Shown: positions 16,144-25,920, numbered from the stretch's first letter. The stretch is DNA of 64,000 nucleotides from Vibrio superstes (GCF_003569005.1 NZ_BCUR01000004.1:2286516-2350515), one strand, 5' to 3'. The notes: generated by a model not told the origin, from the letters alone. Made by a program: numbers and translations.

Positions 16144-16164
16144 CTATTGGCTATATCGATAGGT
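16144..16164 (-). promoter_or_regulatory. LysR-type box upstream of the glycine-zipper lipoprotein
   Basis: The minus strand reads ACCTAT-N11-ATAG, 69-89 bp before the start at 16075. It closely matches the box at 12051. It is 187 bp from qmcA on the other side, which it is less likely to control. Confidence 0.6.
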
Positions 16165-16350
16165 AGCACCAAAACTATAATTCAAAGCTCATTTCCTTGA
16201 TTGTTACTCACACTTTCCCTCCTGAAGCTAATAAATCGAAAGTAACTTAAGGCCTGAATATTTCACGCCTTTTTAATAATTGACGCACAGAGAACTCAGT
16301 CAAACTGATGTATAGTTAGTATTCATTTTCGCATTCCAAGGTAAACACGC

Positions 16351-17274
16351 ATGGATTCAACTCTAATTACTATCGTCATATTCATTGCCCTCGCAGTCAT
16401 TGTTATATTTGCCGGAATCAAAACAGTTCCTCAGGGTAGCAACTGGACAGTTGAACGTTTTGGTCGTTACACCAAAACCTTACACCCAGGTCTAAACTTA
16501 ATTATTCCATTCATCGATACGGTTGGTAATAAAATCAACATGATGGAACGCGTTCTTGATATTCCAGCACAAGAAGTGATATCAAAAGACAACGCTAACG
16601 TAACTATTGATGCAGTCTGTTTTGTACAGGTGTTTGATGCACCAAAAGCAGCGTATGAAGTAACAGAGCTTGAGCATGCCATTCGCAACCTAACCCTAAC
16701 CAATATTCGTACTGTTTTAGGGTCTATGGAATTGGACGAAATGCTGAGTCAACGAGACATGATCAATACACGCCTGCTTTCTATCGTTGACGAAGCGACC
16801 AACCCTTGGGGTGTTAAGGTAACTCGTATTGAAATCAAAGACGTTCAGCCACCAGCCGACCTAACGGCCGCCATGAACGCTCAGATGAAAGCGGAACGTA
16901 ACAAGCGTGCAGATATTCTTGAAGCTGAAGGCGTGAAACAAGCTGAGATTTTACGAGCGCAGGGCCATAAACAATCTGAGATTCTAAAGGCTGAGGGGGA
17001 AAAGCAATCCGTTATTCTGCAAGCTGAAGCTCGCGAAAGAGCTGCTGAGGCTGAAGCGAAGGCAACTCAAATGGTATCGGATGCCATCGCTCAAGGCGAC
17101 ATGAAAGCCGTGAACTACTTTATAGCGCAAGGCTATACCGATGCGTTGAAATCCATAGGTCAGGCTGAGAACGGAAAAATCATTATGCTTCCTCTCGAAG
17201 CAACAGGCTTGATGGGTTCGGTTGCCGGTATCGCTGAAATGTTTAAAGAATCAGGTAACAAGGACAAGGTTTGA
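16351..17274 (+). CDS. qmcA: SPFH/band-7 membrane protein QmcA (paraslipin)
   Basis: The 307-residue protein has one N-terminal membrane anchor (ITIVIFIALAVIVIFAGI), an SPFH domain (about 25-190, with VPQGSNWTVERFGRYTKTLHPGLNLIIP) and a long coiled region with repeated EAEGxKQxEILxAxG units before a C-terminal helix. Paraslipins form membrane microdomain scaffolds and support quality control with FtsH-type proteases. The next gene is its usual NfeD partner, overlapping by 4 bp. This marks the return to Vibrio core genes. Confidence 0.93.
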   Translation: MDSTLITIVIFIALAVIVIFAGIKTVPQGSNWTVERFGRYTKTLHPGLNLIIPFIDTVGNKINMMERVLDIPAQEVISKDNANVTIDAVCFVQVFDAPKAAYEVTELEHAIRNLTLTNIRTVLGSMELDEMLSQRDMINTRLLSIVDEATNPWGVKVTRIEIKDVQPPADLTAAMNAQMKAERNKRADILEAEGVKQAEILRAQGHKQSEILKAEGEKQSVILQAEARERAAEAEAKATQMVSDAIAQGDMKAVNYFIAQGYTDALKSIGQAENGKIIMLPLEATGLMGSVAGIAEMFKESGNKDKV

Positions 17275-17723
17275 TAGAACTTCTACAGCAAGTTAATCAT
17301 TGGCACTGGCTGGCATTTGGTCTTGCACTGCTGTGCTTTGAGATATTAGGGACCGCAGGTTATTTTTTGTGGTTGGGTATCTCCGCCTTAATCGTCGGCG
17401 CCTTATTGAGTTTGCTCCCAATAGGTTGGCAAATGCAATGGATGAGCTTCGCTACTTTCAGTCTCATCACTACTTGGCTTTGGTGGCGATTTCAAAGAAA
17501 CAAAGACCGCAAAGACGATAAGGTCACCACATTGAATAAGCGATCCAACCAACTCATTGGGCAATTTACGACTCTCGATAGTGATTTCCCTGTTGGACGT
17601 GGAAGGATCGCTCTAGGAGACACCACCTGGTCAGCGGTCAGTGAAGAAAGCTTCGAAATTGGCACTGTTGTAGAAGTGTATAAAGTGGAAGGTATCGTTT
17701 TATTCATCCGAGCTAAACAATAG
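17271..17723 (+). CDS. NfeD-family membrane protein (YbbK type)
   Basis: The gene starts at TTG, sharing TTGA with the qmcA stop, a sign of translational coupling. The 150-residue protein has two or three membrane helices (LAFGLALLCFEILGTAGYFLWLGISALIVGALL and MSFATFSLITTWLWW). A C-terminal OB-fold domain (about 85-150) carries GRIALGDTTWSAVSEE and VEVYKVEGIVLFI, which is typical of NfeD partners of SPFH proteins. Confidence 0.9.
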   Translation: MIELLQQVNHWHWLAFGLALLCFEILGTAGYFLWLGISALIVGALLSLLPIGWQMQWMSFATFSLITTWLWWRFQRNKDRKDDKVTTLNKRSNQLIGQFTTLDSDFPVGRGRIALGDTTWSAVSEESFEIGTVVEVYKVEGIVLFIRAKQ

Positions 17724-17813
17724 AAACCACTTTTCATAAGCAGATGAAAGCTTATTGGGGCCTTGCTACGAGATAATGTTAGACGTAATCATTCGCCTAA
17801 CCATCTAGAGACT

Positions 17814-17843
17814 AGGCTCCGAATATCATATTCAGAGCCTTTT
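17814..17843 (+). terminator. Intrinsic terminator after qmcA-nfeD
   Basis: AGGCTC and GAGCCT pair around a second stem GAATAT/ATTC and are followed by TTTTAT. It lies between nfeD and the convergent ligA. Confidence 0.7.
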
Positions 17844-17848
17844 ATGTC

Positions 17849-19873
17849 TTACAAACCGTGCTGTTGCATCAACAAGATCAAGCCAGTCTCGTCTTGAATC
17901 TCAATGCCTAGGTCTTGCGCTTTTGCGAGCTTGGAGCCTGCCGCTTCACCAGCAAACAAGATGTCGGTCTTTTTCGACACACTTCCCGTTACCTTAGCGC
18001 CTAGGTTTTGCAGTGCAGCCTTAGCATCTGAGCGCGTGAGCTGGGATAGTGAGCCCGTTAGCACGACCGTTTTACCCGCTAAAGGTAATTCTTGAGCATT
18101 TGCCACTTCCTTAATCTCAGCCCAAGTAATGCCGCTTTCGATAAGCTCGGCAATCACCGCTTGATTTCGCTCTTGAGCAAAGAATGCCTTAATGTGCTCA
18201 GCCACAACGGCTCCAACATCAGGCACTTCCAGTAATGCCTCAACGCTTGCTTGTTCAATGTGCTCAAGGGTCTTAAAGTGCTGCGCTAAGTTGGCTGCGG
18301 TTGCCTCGCCTACTTCTCGAATGCCTAAAGAATATAAGAATCGAGGTAGGGTCGTTTGTTTTGATTTTTCTAGAGCGTCTACTACATTTTGCGCCGACTT
18401 GGGTCCCATCCGCTCAAGAACCGTAATTCGACCTGCACTGAGCTTGAAAAGATCGGCTGGTGTTTGCACCATCTCTTTTTCTACCAACTGCTCTACAACC
18501 TTATCACCTAGCCCATCCACATCCATCGCTTTGCGCGATACAAAGTGCTTTAATGCTTGCTTACGTTGCGCTGAGCATACTAGGCCCCCCGTACAACGAG
18601 TCACCGCTTCACCTTCGGTACGTTCAGCATCAGAGCCACACACTGGGCATACCACAGGGTAGATAATCACTTTTGCATCATCAGGGCGTCTATCTAGTAC
18701 CACGCCAGTGATCTGAGGAATCACATCACCCGCACGGCGGATAATAACCGTATCTCCCACCATCACGCCTAAACGCTGGATCTCATCGGCGTTGTGCAAG
18801 GTGGCATTGCTGACCGTCACACCCCCAACAAATACCGGCTCAAGCTTAGCTACAGGAGTAATCGCGCCAGTGCGTCCGACCTGAAACTCAACATCATTCA
18901 GTGTCGTCAACTCTTCTTGTGCAGGAAACTTATAGGCAATAGCCCAACGCGGAGCACGTGCGACAAAGCCAAGCTGCTCTTGCTTTGCAATTTCATCAAG
19001 CTTGATCACTACGCCATCTATCTCGTAATCAAGGTCATCGCGCGTCTCAAGAATGTATTGGTAGTACGCAATCACATCATTCAGATTTTCAACCTTACGC
19101 ACCACAGGGCACATAGGTAGCCCCCACTCTTTGAGCTGCAAGAAGCGTTGATAATGGCTGTTTGCCAGTTCACCCCCTTCAATGACGCCCACGCTATAGG
19201 CGTAAAAACCCAAAGGACGTTTTGCCGTAATGCGCGAATCTAACTGGCGTAAACTGCCCGCCGCTGCGTTTCGTGGATTGGCAAACGGCTTTTCGCCCTT
19301 CGCTATCGCCTGCTCGTTAAAACGGTCAAAACCCGCCTTTGGCATAAATACTTCACCGCGCACTTCTAGTCGGGTTGGGTATCCCTCGCCCTGCAGTTTT
19401 AAAGGGATAGCGCTAATGGTGCGAACGTTCTGAGTAATGTTTTCACCCGTCGTTCCATCACCACGAGTCGCAGCTTGAACTAACACACCATTTTCATACA
19501 TCAAGCTCACCGCTAAGCCGTCTAGCTTAGGCTCGCAACTGAACGCACCAAGCTCACTGCTATTCAGTCTATCTTGCATGCGTTTATGAAACGCCTTGAG
19601 CTCCGAATCATCAAAGGCATTATCTAGAGATAACATTGGCACTTGATGGGTGACTTGGGTAAAGCCTGACAATGGCGCTCCGCCTACCCTTTGCGAGGGT
19701 GAATCCACCGTCACTAATTCAGGGTTACCTTCTTCTAATTCAATGAGTTGACGCATCAAGCGGTCGTATTCTGCATCAGGGATCTCAGGGCTATCCTCAA
19801 CATAGTAGCGCACCGCATGATAATGCAGTGCTTCAGATAGCTTAGCGTGTTGTTGTTGAATAGAATCTGACAT
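17849..19873 (-). CDS. ligA: NAD-dependent DNA ligase
   Basis: The 674-residue enzyme seals nicks using NAD. In order it shows the Ia domain (HYHAVRYYVEDSPEIPDAEYDRL), the adenylation site CEPKLDGLA with Lys116, the OB fold, a Cys4 zinc finger (CPVCGSD then CTGGLVC), helix-hairpin-helix repeats, and a BRCT domain from about 595 (LAGKTVVLTGSLSQLTRSDAK). Length matches the usual bacterial LigA. It lies 77 bp after zipA on the same strand, the common gammaproteobacterial arrangement. No oddities seen. Confidence 0.98.
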   Translation of the reverse strand: MSDSIQQQHAKLSEALHYHAVRYYVEDSPEIPDAEYDRLMRQLIELEEGNPELVTVDSPSQRVGGAPLSGFTQVTHQVPMLSLDNAFDDSELKAFHKRMQDRLNSSELGAFSCEPKLDGLAVSLMYENGVLVQAATRGDGTTGENITQNVRTISAIPLKLQGEGYPTRLEVRGEVFMPKAGFDRFNEQAIAKGEKPFANPRNAAAGSLRQLDSRITAKRPLGFYAYSVGVIEGGELANSHYQRFLQLKEWGLPMCPVVRKVENLNDVIAYYQYILETRDDLDYEIDGVVIKLDEIAKQEQLGFVARAPRWAIAYKFPAQEELTTLNDVEFQVGRTGAITPVAKLEPVFVGGVTVSNATLHNADEIQRLGVMVGDTVIIRRAGDVIPQITGVVLDRRPDDAKVIIYPVVCPVCGSDAERTEGEAVTRCTGGLVCSAQRKQALKHFVSRKAMDVDGLGDKVVEQLVEKEMVQTPADLFKLSAGRITVLERMGPKSAQNVVDALEKSKQTTLPRFLYSLGIREVGEATAANLAQHFKTLEHIEQASVEALLEVPDVGAVVAEHIKAFFAQERNQAVIAELIESGITWAEIKEVANAQELPLAGKTVVLTGSLSQLTRSDAKAALQNLGAKVTGSVSKKTDILFAGEAAGSKLAKAQDLGIEIQDETGLILLMQQHGL

Positions 19874-19950
19874 AGGGATTTCTCAAAAATAGGGAAAAGA
19901 AAAGGCTCTATGGAGAGCCCTTTAAGTAATCTTGTTTATAAACCAAAGAG

Positions 19951-20949
19951 TTAGACTATGTTGCTGGTCTCTTTTTGTTTTTGTCTTTGTACAAACTCCT
20001 GAATCTGACGCTTAAAGGCATCAATGCGATCGCGAGTCATCAATGAACGCTTGTCATCTAGTACATGTCCACCTAGGTCATCAGCAATCATTTGTGCGGT
20101 ATGCAGCATGATCTTAAAGTTCTGCTCTGGGTCGCCGTAACTTGGCAAGGTCATAAAGAACGAAATACCCTCTGTAGTGAAGGTTGCAGGGTCATCATGA
20201 GATAATGTGCCCGGTTTCAGCATATTCGCCACACTGAATAGTACCTTGCCCGTGCCCGACATATCCGCATGGCGGTGATAAATGTCCATAGGTCCGAAGT
20301 GCAGACCGTTTTGTTCCATGCTGACAAACAAGTCACTACCGACAAAAATCTGGTTTGGCAAAGCCTTAACGTGCAAAACCAATACTTCTAGTTCTGGTTC
20401 TTCAGGCTCAGCGGCAGCAGCAACTGGCGTACTTTCCGAATCAACGGTTGTCACCTCAGGCTCAAGCTCCACACTCTGTTCTATCTGCGGCTCTTTAGCT
20501 ACAAAGGCAGAGGATGACTCGTCTTCATGCTTAGAATAAGCATCAGAGCTAATAGTGATCGTTGGTAATTCATCCGTATTAACCGCGACGGTCGGTCTGA
20601 TTGCCTCAACATCATTGTGGTCATGATCGTCTAACAGTGGATCACCGATATCATCATCGAAGCTAGAAAAGCTTGGCTCTTTCTTACCACTCTTTTTCTT
20701 CACTTTTACCACGTCGAAATCATCTTCAACCACCGGTGTCTCTGTTGCTGGACTCTTAGGAGCCACAACGTCAGACTCAGTTGAGAAATCACTTGAGAGA
20801 TCTGTTGAAGACTCGTTGGCTAATTTACTTAATGGTTTATCCGAAAACTTACCACTTTGTTCGCGTTTATTCGTCCATAAACCATGAAAAAGTAGACCCG
20901 CTATCGCTAGCACACCTACAACTATCAGTACGATTCGCAATTCCTGCAT
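19951..20949 (-). CDS. zipA: Cell division protein ZipA
   Basis: This 332-residue protein starts with a periplasm-facing N-terminus and one membrane helix (LRIVLIVVGVLAIAGLLFHGLW). It continues with a long acidic, Pro/Ser-rich flexible linker (about 40-190) and ends in a ZipA FtsZ-binding domain (LEVLVLHVKALPNQIFVGSDLFVSMEQNGLHFG and MTLPSYGDPEQNFKIMLHTAQMIADDLGG). It tethers FtsZ filaments to the inner membrane at division. ligA follows in an operon-like arrangement. Confidence 0.96.
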   Translation of the reverse strand: MQELRIVLIVVGVLAIAGLLFHGLWTNKREQSGKFSDKPLSKLANESSTDLSSDFSTESDVVAPKSPATETPVVEDDFDVVKVKKKSGKKEPSFSSFDDDIGDPLLDDHDHNDVEAIRPTVAVNTDELPTITISSDAYSKHEDESSSAFVAKEPQIEQSVELEPEVTTVDSESTPVAAAAEPEEPELEVLVLHVKALPNQIFVGSDLFVSMEQNGLHFGPMDIYHRHADMSGTGKVLFSVANMLKPGTLSHDDPATFTTEGISFFMTLPSYGDPEQNFKIMLHTAQMIADDLGGHVLDDKRSLMTRDRIDAFKRQIQEFVQRQKQKETSNIV

Positions 20950-21129
20950 TTTTTGCTCTCTGCTTTACCCTGGTGAGACACCGAGATTGAGTTACTTAAA
21001 CTACTTTAACAAAACTCTCCTAGAGAGTTGAATCTTTTAATAAAATCTATTCACTTTATGCTGTGATTTTGAGCACGCTTTTCTTATATTAGGCATAATT
21101 CGCGACAATCTCCGTCATAGGAAGACAAA

Positions 21130-21885
21130 ATGCATCATAATTTGAACCCAATGTCAGGCTTCGGTTACTTTTTCTCCGGATTTAAATTGGCATTGCAACC
21201 TGGTTTACGCCGCTATGTGTTTATGCCACTACTGATCAACATCCTTTTGGTCGGTGGCGCACTTTTCTATCTCTTTAGCAATCTCAATCAATGGATTGAG
21301 CAATGGCTTGGCGCTTTACCTGAGTTTTTAGATTGGCTTCGTTATCTACTATGGCCACTGCTTGCTATTACTATCCTAGCAACCTTTTCTTACTTCTTTA
21401 GTACTCTAGCAAACTTTATTGCCGCTCCGTTCAACGGATTATTAGCGGAGAAGGTAGAACAAAAGCTCAGTCCCGAAGGAATGATTGACCAAAGTGTGGC
21501 CGACCTTATTAAGGATGTACCTCGAATATTAGGGCGTGAATGGCGCAAGCTTGTTTATCTTATGCCGAAAGCACTAGGTTTGTTCTTGCTACTACTCATT
21601 CCAGCCTTTGGTCAAACTATTGCTCCCTTTGTATGGTTTATCTTTACCTCATGGATGCTGGCCATTCAGTATTGCGACTACCCATTTGATAATCATAAGG
21701 TCGACTTCAACGCTATGCGACTTGCGCTAAAACAAAAGCAAGGTAAAGCCTATGGTTACGGCTCCATGGTGGCGTTGTTTACCTCCATCCCTCTCTTAAA
21801 CCTGGTTATCATGCCTGTTGCCGTGTGTGGTGCTACATTAATGTGGGTAACAGAATTCAAACAACATCAAAAAGTTAGCTATTAG
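21130..21885 (+). CDS. cysZ: Sulfate transporter CysZ
   Basis: The 251-residue inner-membrane protein has CysZ/EI24 features: GFGYFFSGFKLALQPGLRRYVFMPLLINILL, then several helices, a conserved FNGLLAEKVE segment, and IQYCDYPFDNHK near the C-terminal part. It imports sulfate for cysteine synthesis. It is divergent from zipA and lies before cysK, as in E. coli and other Vibrio. Confidence 0.95.
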   Translation: MHHNLNPMSGFGYFFSGFKLALQPGLRRYVFMPLLINILLVGGALFYLFSNLNQWIEQWLGALPEFLDWLRYLLWPLLAITILATFSYFFSTLANFIAAPFNGLLAEKVEQKLSPEGMIDQSVADLIKDVPRILGREWRKLVYLMPKALGLFLLLLIPAFGQTIAPFVWFIFTSWMLAIQYCDYPFDNHKVDFNAMRLALKQKQGKAYGYGSMVALFTSIPLLNLVIMPVAVCGATLMWVTEFKQHQKVSY

Positions 21886-22018
21886 TTATAACCTTTTATT
21901 CCTTTATAACAAGATAGTTGCATCTTATTCTAGGATTGTAGAAGCAATTTGCTCGAGTCATCAACAGTGTATGGCTCGACCTCAATGACATAGCGCGTCA
22001 ACGCACAAGGAAGCAAGC

Positions 22019-22987
22019 ATGAGCAAAATTTACGATGACAATTCACTAACTATAGGTAACACGCCTCTCGTTCGTTTAAATCGCGTCAGCAACGGCAACG
22101 TTCTCGCTAAAATTGAAGCACGCAACCCTAGCTTTAGTGTTAAGTGTCGTATTGGCGCCAATATGATTTGGGAAGCAGAAAAAGCAGGCACGCTAACCAA
22201 AGGCATTGAGCTTGTAGAGCCAACCAGTGGTAATACGGGTGTTGCACTTGCCTTTGTTGCAGCAGCACGTGGCTACAAATTGACGCTAACCATGCCGGAG
22301 TCAATGAGTCTTGAGCGTCGTAAGCTACTTAAAGCACTAGGTGCAAACCTTGTTCTTACGGAAGCGGCTAAAGGTATGAAGGGCGCTATCGCTAAAGCAG
22401 AAGAGATTGTGGCTGAAAGCCCAGAAACCACTCTGCTTCTTCAACAGTTCAACAACCCAGCAAACCCTGCAATTCATGAACAAACAACAGGCCCTGAGCT
22501 TTGGGAAGCCACTGATGGCGAGATTGATGTATTGGTTTCTGGTGTCGGTACTGGTGGTACAATTACAGGTACTAGCCGTTACATTAAGCAAACTAAAGGC
22601 AAAGCAATCACTTCTGTAGCCGTTGAGCCAGCGGAATCTCCGGTCATCAGCCAAGTGCTTGCAGGTGAAGATGTACAACCTGCTCCACACAAAATTCAAG
22701 GTATCGGTGCTGGTTTTATCCCTGGTAACCTAGATCTAGAGCTAGTAGACAAGGTTGTGACTGTCACTTCAGATGAAGCTATCGATATGGCACGTCGTTT
22801 GATGGAAGAAGAAGGTATTTTAGCCGGAATCTCTTCAGGCGCAGCGGTTGTTGCTGCTAACAAAATTGCGGAACTCCCTGAATTTGCTGGGAAAACTATC
22901 GTAACCGTACTACCAAGCTCTGGTGAACGTTACCTCAGTACTGCATTGTTTGCTGGTATATTCACAGAGAAAGAGAATCAGCAATAA
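22019..22987 (+). CDS. cysK: Cysteine synthase A
   Basis: The 322-residue PLP enzyme makes cysteine from O-acetylserine and sulfide. It shows the cofactor Lys42 in NPSFSVKCR, the substrate loop TSGNTG, the PLP phosphate loop GTGGTITG, and the C-terminal SGERYLST. A GGAAG site precedes the ATG. CysZ upstream provides sulfate. A strong terminator follows. Confidence 0.97.
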   Translation: MSKIYDDNSLTIGNTPLVRLNRVSNGNVLAKIEARNPSFSVKCRIGANMIWEAEKAGTLTKGIELVEPTSGNTGVALAFVAAARGYKLTLTMPESMSLERRKLLKALGANLVLTEAAKGMKGAIAKAEEIVAESPETTLLLQQFNNPANPAIHEQTTGPELWEATDGEIDVLVSGVGTGGTITGTSRYIKQTKGKAITSVAVEPAESPVISQVLAGEDVQPAPHKIQGIGAGFIPGNLDLELVDKVVTVTSDEAIDMARRLMEEEGILAGISSGAAVVAANKIAELPEFAGKTIVTVLPSSGERYLSTALFAGIFTEKENQQ

Positions 22988-23023
22988 GCACAAAAAAAGT
23001 GTGCCCAAATCAAGTTTTCAACC

Positions 23024-23051
23024 AAAAAAGCCCCTTTTAGGGGCTTTTTTA
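23024..23051 (+). terminator. Intrinsic terminator after cysK
   Basis: AAAAAAGCCCC and GGGGCTTTTTT form a stem with a TTTTA loop and T tract. Confidence 0.95.
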
Positions 23052-23238
23052 TTGATTCGCGGTCAGCATTTGGTAATATTTCTAGGCTTTATTTTTCGCT
23101 TCAAAATAAAAGAAGCACGAATTTAGGCTACACATAAAAGTCATAAGAACTTACGTAGTCAAAGTCATGAGCCAGTTTAAACAATAAATAGGCGGCTCAG
23201 ACTTCAAAACATAATCTAATATCAACGGGGTATATCAC

Positions 23239-23496
23239 ATGTATGAGAAGCAAGTAGAAATCACTGCAGAAAACGGTCTTCACACTCGTCCAGCGGCGCA
23301 GTTTGTTAAAGAAGCAAAATCATTTGATGCAGATATCACTGTGACTTCTAACGGCAAAAGCGCTAGCGCGAAAAGCCTATTCAAGCTTCAAACTCTAGGT
23401 CTAGTTAAAGGCACTATGGTTACTATCTCAGCTGAAGGTCCACAAGCTACTGAAGCTGTTGACCATCTAGTAGCTCTAATGGATGAGCTACACTAA
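23239..23496 (+). CDS. ptsH: Phosphocarrier protein HPr
   Basis: This 85-residue protein passes phosphate from enzyme I to the sugar-specific IIA domains. His15 lies in GLHTRPAAQF and the regulatory-site Ser region in NGKSASAKSLFKLQ. Length and position ahead of ptsI and crr are standard. The 187-bp upstream gap should contain its promoters. Confidence 0.98.
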   Translation: MYEKQVEITAENGLHTRPAAQFVKEAKSFDADITVTSNGKSASAKSLFKLQTLGLVKGTMVTISAEGPQATEAVDHLVALMDELH

Positions 23497-23517
23497 GAGA
23501 CTACTGTTTCAAAAACT

Positions 23518-23551
23518 AAAGCCACTTCGTTGTTAACAACCAAGTGGCTTT
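23518..23551 (+). promoter_or_regulatory. Intercistronic hairpin between ptsH and ptsI
   Basis: AAAGCCACTT pairs with AAGTGGCTTT over 10 bp with a short T run after it. It may partly terminate transcription or protect the ptsH message, raising HPr over enzyme I. Confidence 0.7.
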
Positions 23552-23621
23552 GTTGAAATAGCGTCTATGTAAGCTAAAAATTAGTAATCCGCCCACTTAT
23601 AGACCAGTTTAAGGTAAAGCT

Positions 23622-25346
23622 ATGATCTCAGGTATTCTAGCGTCTCCAGGTATTGCTTTTGGTAAAGCACTACTTCTTCAAGAAGATGAAATCGTTCTAA
23701 ACACACAAAAAATTTCTGCCGACCAAGTCGATGCAGAAGTTCAGCGTTTTTATGACGCTCGCAACAAATCAGCAGCCCAACTTGAAATCATCAAGCAAAA
23801 AGCCCTTGAGACTTTTGGCGAAGAGAAAGAAGCGATCTTTGAAGGTCACATCATGCTTCTTGAAGATGAAGAACTAGAAGAAGAAATTCTTGCTCTTATT
23901 AAAGGCGAGAAACTGACTGCAGATCATGCGATCCATTCAATCATCGAAGAGCAAGCCGTTGCGCTTGAGTCTCTAGATGACGAATACCTAAAAGAGCGTG
24001 CTACGGACATCCGTGACATCGGCACTCGCTTTGTTAAAAACGCACTAGGTATCAACATCGTTTCACTAAGCGACATCGATGAAGAAGTTCTTCTTGTTGC
24101 TTACGACCTAACGCCATCAGAAACAGCACAAATCAACCTGGATTACGTTCTAGGCTTTGCTTGTGACATTGGCGGTCGTACGTCTCATACCTCTATCATG
24201 GCTCGCTCTCTTGAGCTTCCAGCGATTGTTGGTACTAACGACATCACGAAACAAGTGAAAAACGGCGACATGCTAATTCTGGACGCGATGAACAACAAGA
24301 TCATCATTAATCCAACTGAAGCTCAGCTAAACGAAGCGAAACAGGTTCGTGATACTTTCCAAGCGGAAAAAGCTGAGTTAGCAAAACTAAAAGATCTACC
24401 AGCAATCACTCTTGATGGCCATCAAGTAGAAGTGTGCGGTAACATCGGTACAGTTAAAGACTGTGACGGCATCAACCGCAACGGCGGTGAAGGTGTTGGT
24501 CTGTACCGTACAGAATTCCTATTCATGGACCGTACTGCTCTTCCTACTGAAGACGAGCAATACCAAGCCTACAAAGAAGTTGCTGAAGCAGCGAACGGCC
24601 ACTCTGTGATCATCCGTACTATGGATATCGGTGGTGACAAAGACCTACCGTACATGGATCTTCCTGAAGAAATGAACCCATTCTTAGGATGGCGTGCAAT
24701 TCGTATCAGTCTAGACCGTCGTGAAATCCTTCGTGATCAAGTTCGCGGCATTTTACGTGCATCAGCACACGGTAAGCTTCGCATCATGTTCCCTATGATT
24801 ATCTCTGTTGAGGAAATCCGTGAACTGAAAGCAGCGCTCGAAGAATACAAAGCAGAACTTCGCTCTGAAGGCCTAGCGTTTGACGAAAACATCGAGATTG
24901 GTGTTATGGTTGAAACTCCGGCTGCAGCGGCAATTGCTCACCACCTAGCGAAAGAAGTTTCTTTCTTTAGTATTGGTACAAACGATTTAACTCAGTATAC
25001 TCTAGCAGTAGACCGTGGTAATGAGCTTATTTCTCACCTATACAACCCACTATCACCGGCTGTTCTAACTGTGATCAAGCAGGTGATTGACGCTTCTCAC
25101 AAGGAAGGTAAGTGGACTGGAATGTGTGGCGAACTAGCAGGCGACGAGCGTGCAACACTTCTTCTACTAGGTATGGGCCTAGATGAGTTCTCTATGAGCG
25201 GCATCTCTATCCCTGCAGTGAAGAAAGTGATTCGCAACGCAAACTTTGCGGAAGTAAAAGCAATGGCAGAAGAAGCTCTTCAAATGCCAACTGCCGCAGA
25301 AATCGAAGCGCACGTTGAGAAATTTATCGCGGACAAAACAAACTAA
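23622..25346 (+). CDS. ptsI: PTS enzyme I
   Basis: The 574-residue enzyme takes phosphate from phosphoenolpyruvate and gives it to HPr. The phosphorylated His189 lies in GGRTSHTSIMAR, the PEP-binding part has GVGLYRTEFLFM, and the C-terminal signature DLTQYTLAVDRGN and the GMCGELAGD Cys loop are present. It is 125 bp after ptsH and 40 bp before crr. Confidence 0.98.
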   Translation: MISGILASPGIAFGKALLLQEDEIVLNTQKISADQVDAEVQRFYDARNKSAAQLEIIKQKALETFGEEKEAIFEGHIMLLEDEELEEEILALIKGEKLTADHAIHSIIEEQAVALESLDDEYLKERATDIRDIGTRFVKNALGINIVSLSDIDEEVLLVAYDLTPSETAQINLDYVLGFACDIGGRTSHTSIMARSLELPAIVGTNDITKQVKNGDMLILDAMNNKIIINPTEAQLNEAKQVRDTFQAEKAELAKLKDLPAITLDGHQVEVCGNIGTVKDCDGINRNGGEGVGLYRTEFLFMDRTALPTEDEQYQAYKEVAEAANGHSVIIRTMDIGGDKDLPYMDLPEEMNPFLGWRAIRISLDRREILRDQVRGILRASAHGKLRIMFPMIISVEEIRELKAALEEYKAELRSEGLAFDENIEIGVMVETPAAAAIAHHLAKEVSFFSIGTNDLTQYTLAVDRGNELISHLYNPLSPAVLTVIKQVIDASHKEGKWTGMCGELAGDERATLLLLGMGLDEFSMSGISIPAVKKVIRNANFAEVKAMAEEALQMPTAAEIEAHVEKFIADKTN

Positions 25347-25386
25347 TAATATAATTTAATAGAAATTAATTGCTTAGGAGCATGTA

Positions 25387-25896
25387 ATGGGTCTGTTTGA
25401 CAAACTTAAGAAGCTGGTATCGGACGAAGGCAACGCTGCAGGTTCAATCGAAATCATTTCACCTCTTTCTGGTGAGATCGTTAACATTGAAGATGTGCCA
25501 GATGTAGTTTTCGCTGAAAAAATCGTTGGTGATGGCATCGCTATCAAACCAACTGGCAACAAAATCGTTGCACCAGTGAATGGTACTATCGGTAAGATCT
25601 TTGAGACAAACCATGCGTTCTCTATTGAATCAACTGACGGTATCGAGCTATTCGTTCACTTCGGTATCGACACTGTTGAACTGAAAGGTGAAGGCTTCAC
25701 TCGCATCGGTTCAGAAGGTCAAGAAGTTAAAGCTGGTGATACTATCATCGAGTTTGACCTTGCATTCCTAGAAGAGAAAGCGAAATCTACTTTGACTCCA
25801 GTTGTTATCTCTAACATGGATGAAATCAAAGAGCTGAACAAGCTTTCTGGCGCTGTAACTGTGGGTGAAACTCCAGTTCTACGCGTAACTAAGTAA
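25387..25896 (+). CDS. crr: Glucose-specific PTS enzyme IIA
   Basis: The 169-residue cytoplasmic protein has the two active-site histidines, His76 (ETNHAFSIES) and His91 (ELFVHFGIDTVEL, the phosphorylated one), numbered with Met1. It phosphorylates IIB of glucose-type transporters. In its phospho form it activates adenylate cyclase, and in its dephospho form it causes inducer exclusion. It is the third gene of ptsH-ptsI-crr. Its GGAG site and terminator are clear. Confidence 0.98.
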   Translation: MGLFDKLKKLVSDEGNAAGSIEIISPLSGEIVNIEDVPDVVFAEKIVGDGIAIKPTGNKIVAPVNGTIGKIFETNHAFSIESTDGIELFVHFGIDTVELKGEGFTRIGSEGQEVKAGDTIIEFDLAFLEEKAKSTLTPVVISNMDEIKELNKLSGAVTVGETPVLRVTK

Positions 25897-25920
25897 CTTC
25901 TACTTAGATTCAAGTGAATA

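Noticed and set aside
18192..18662. 156-codon plus-strand frame
   Set aside because: It is antisense to ligA, whose motifs are complete.
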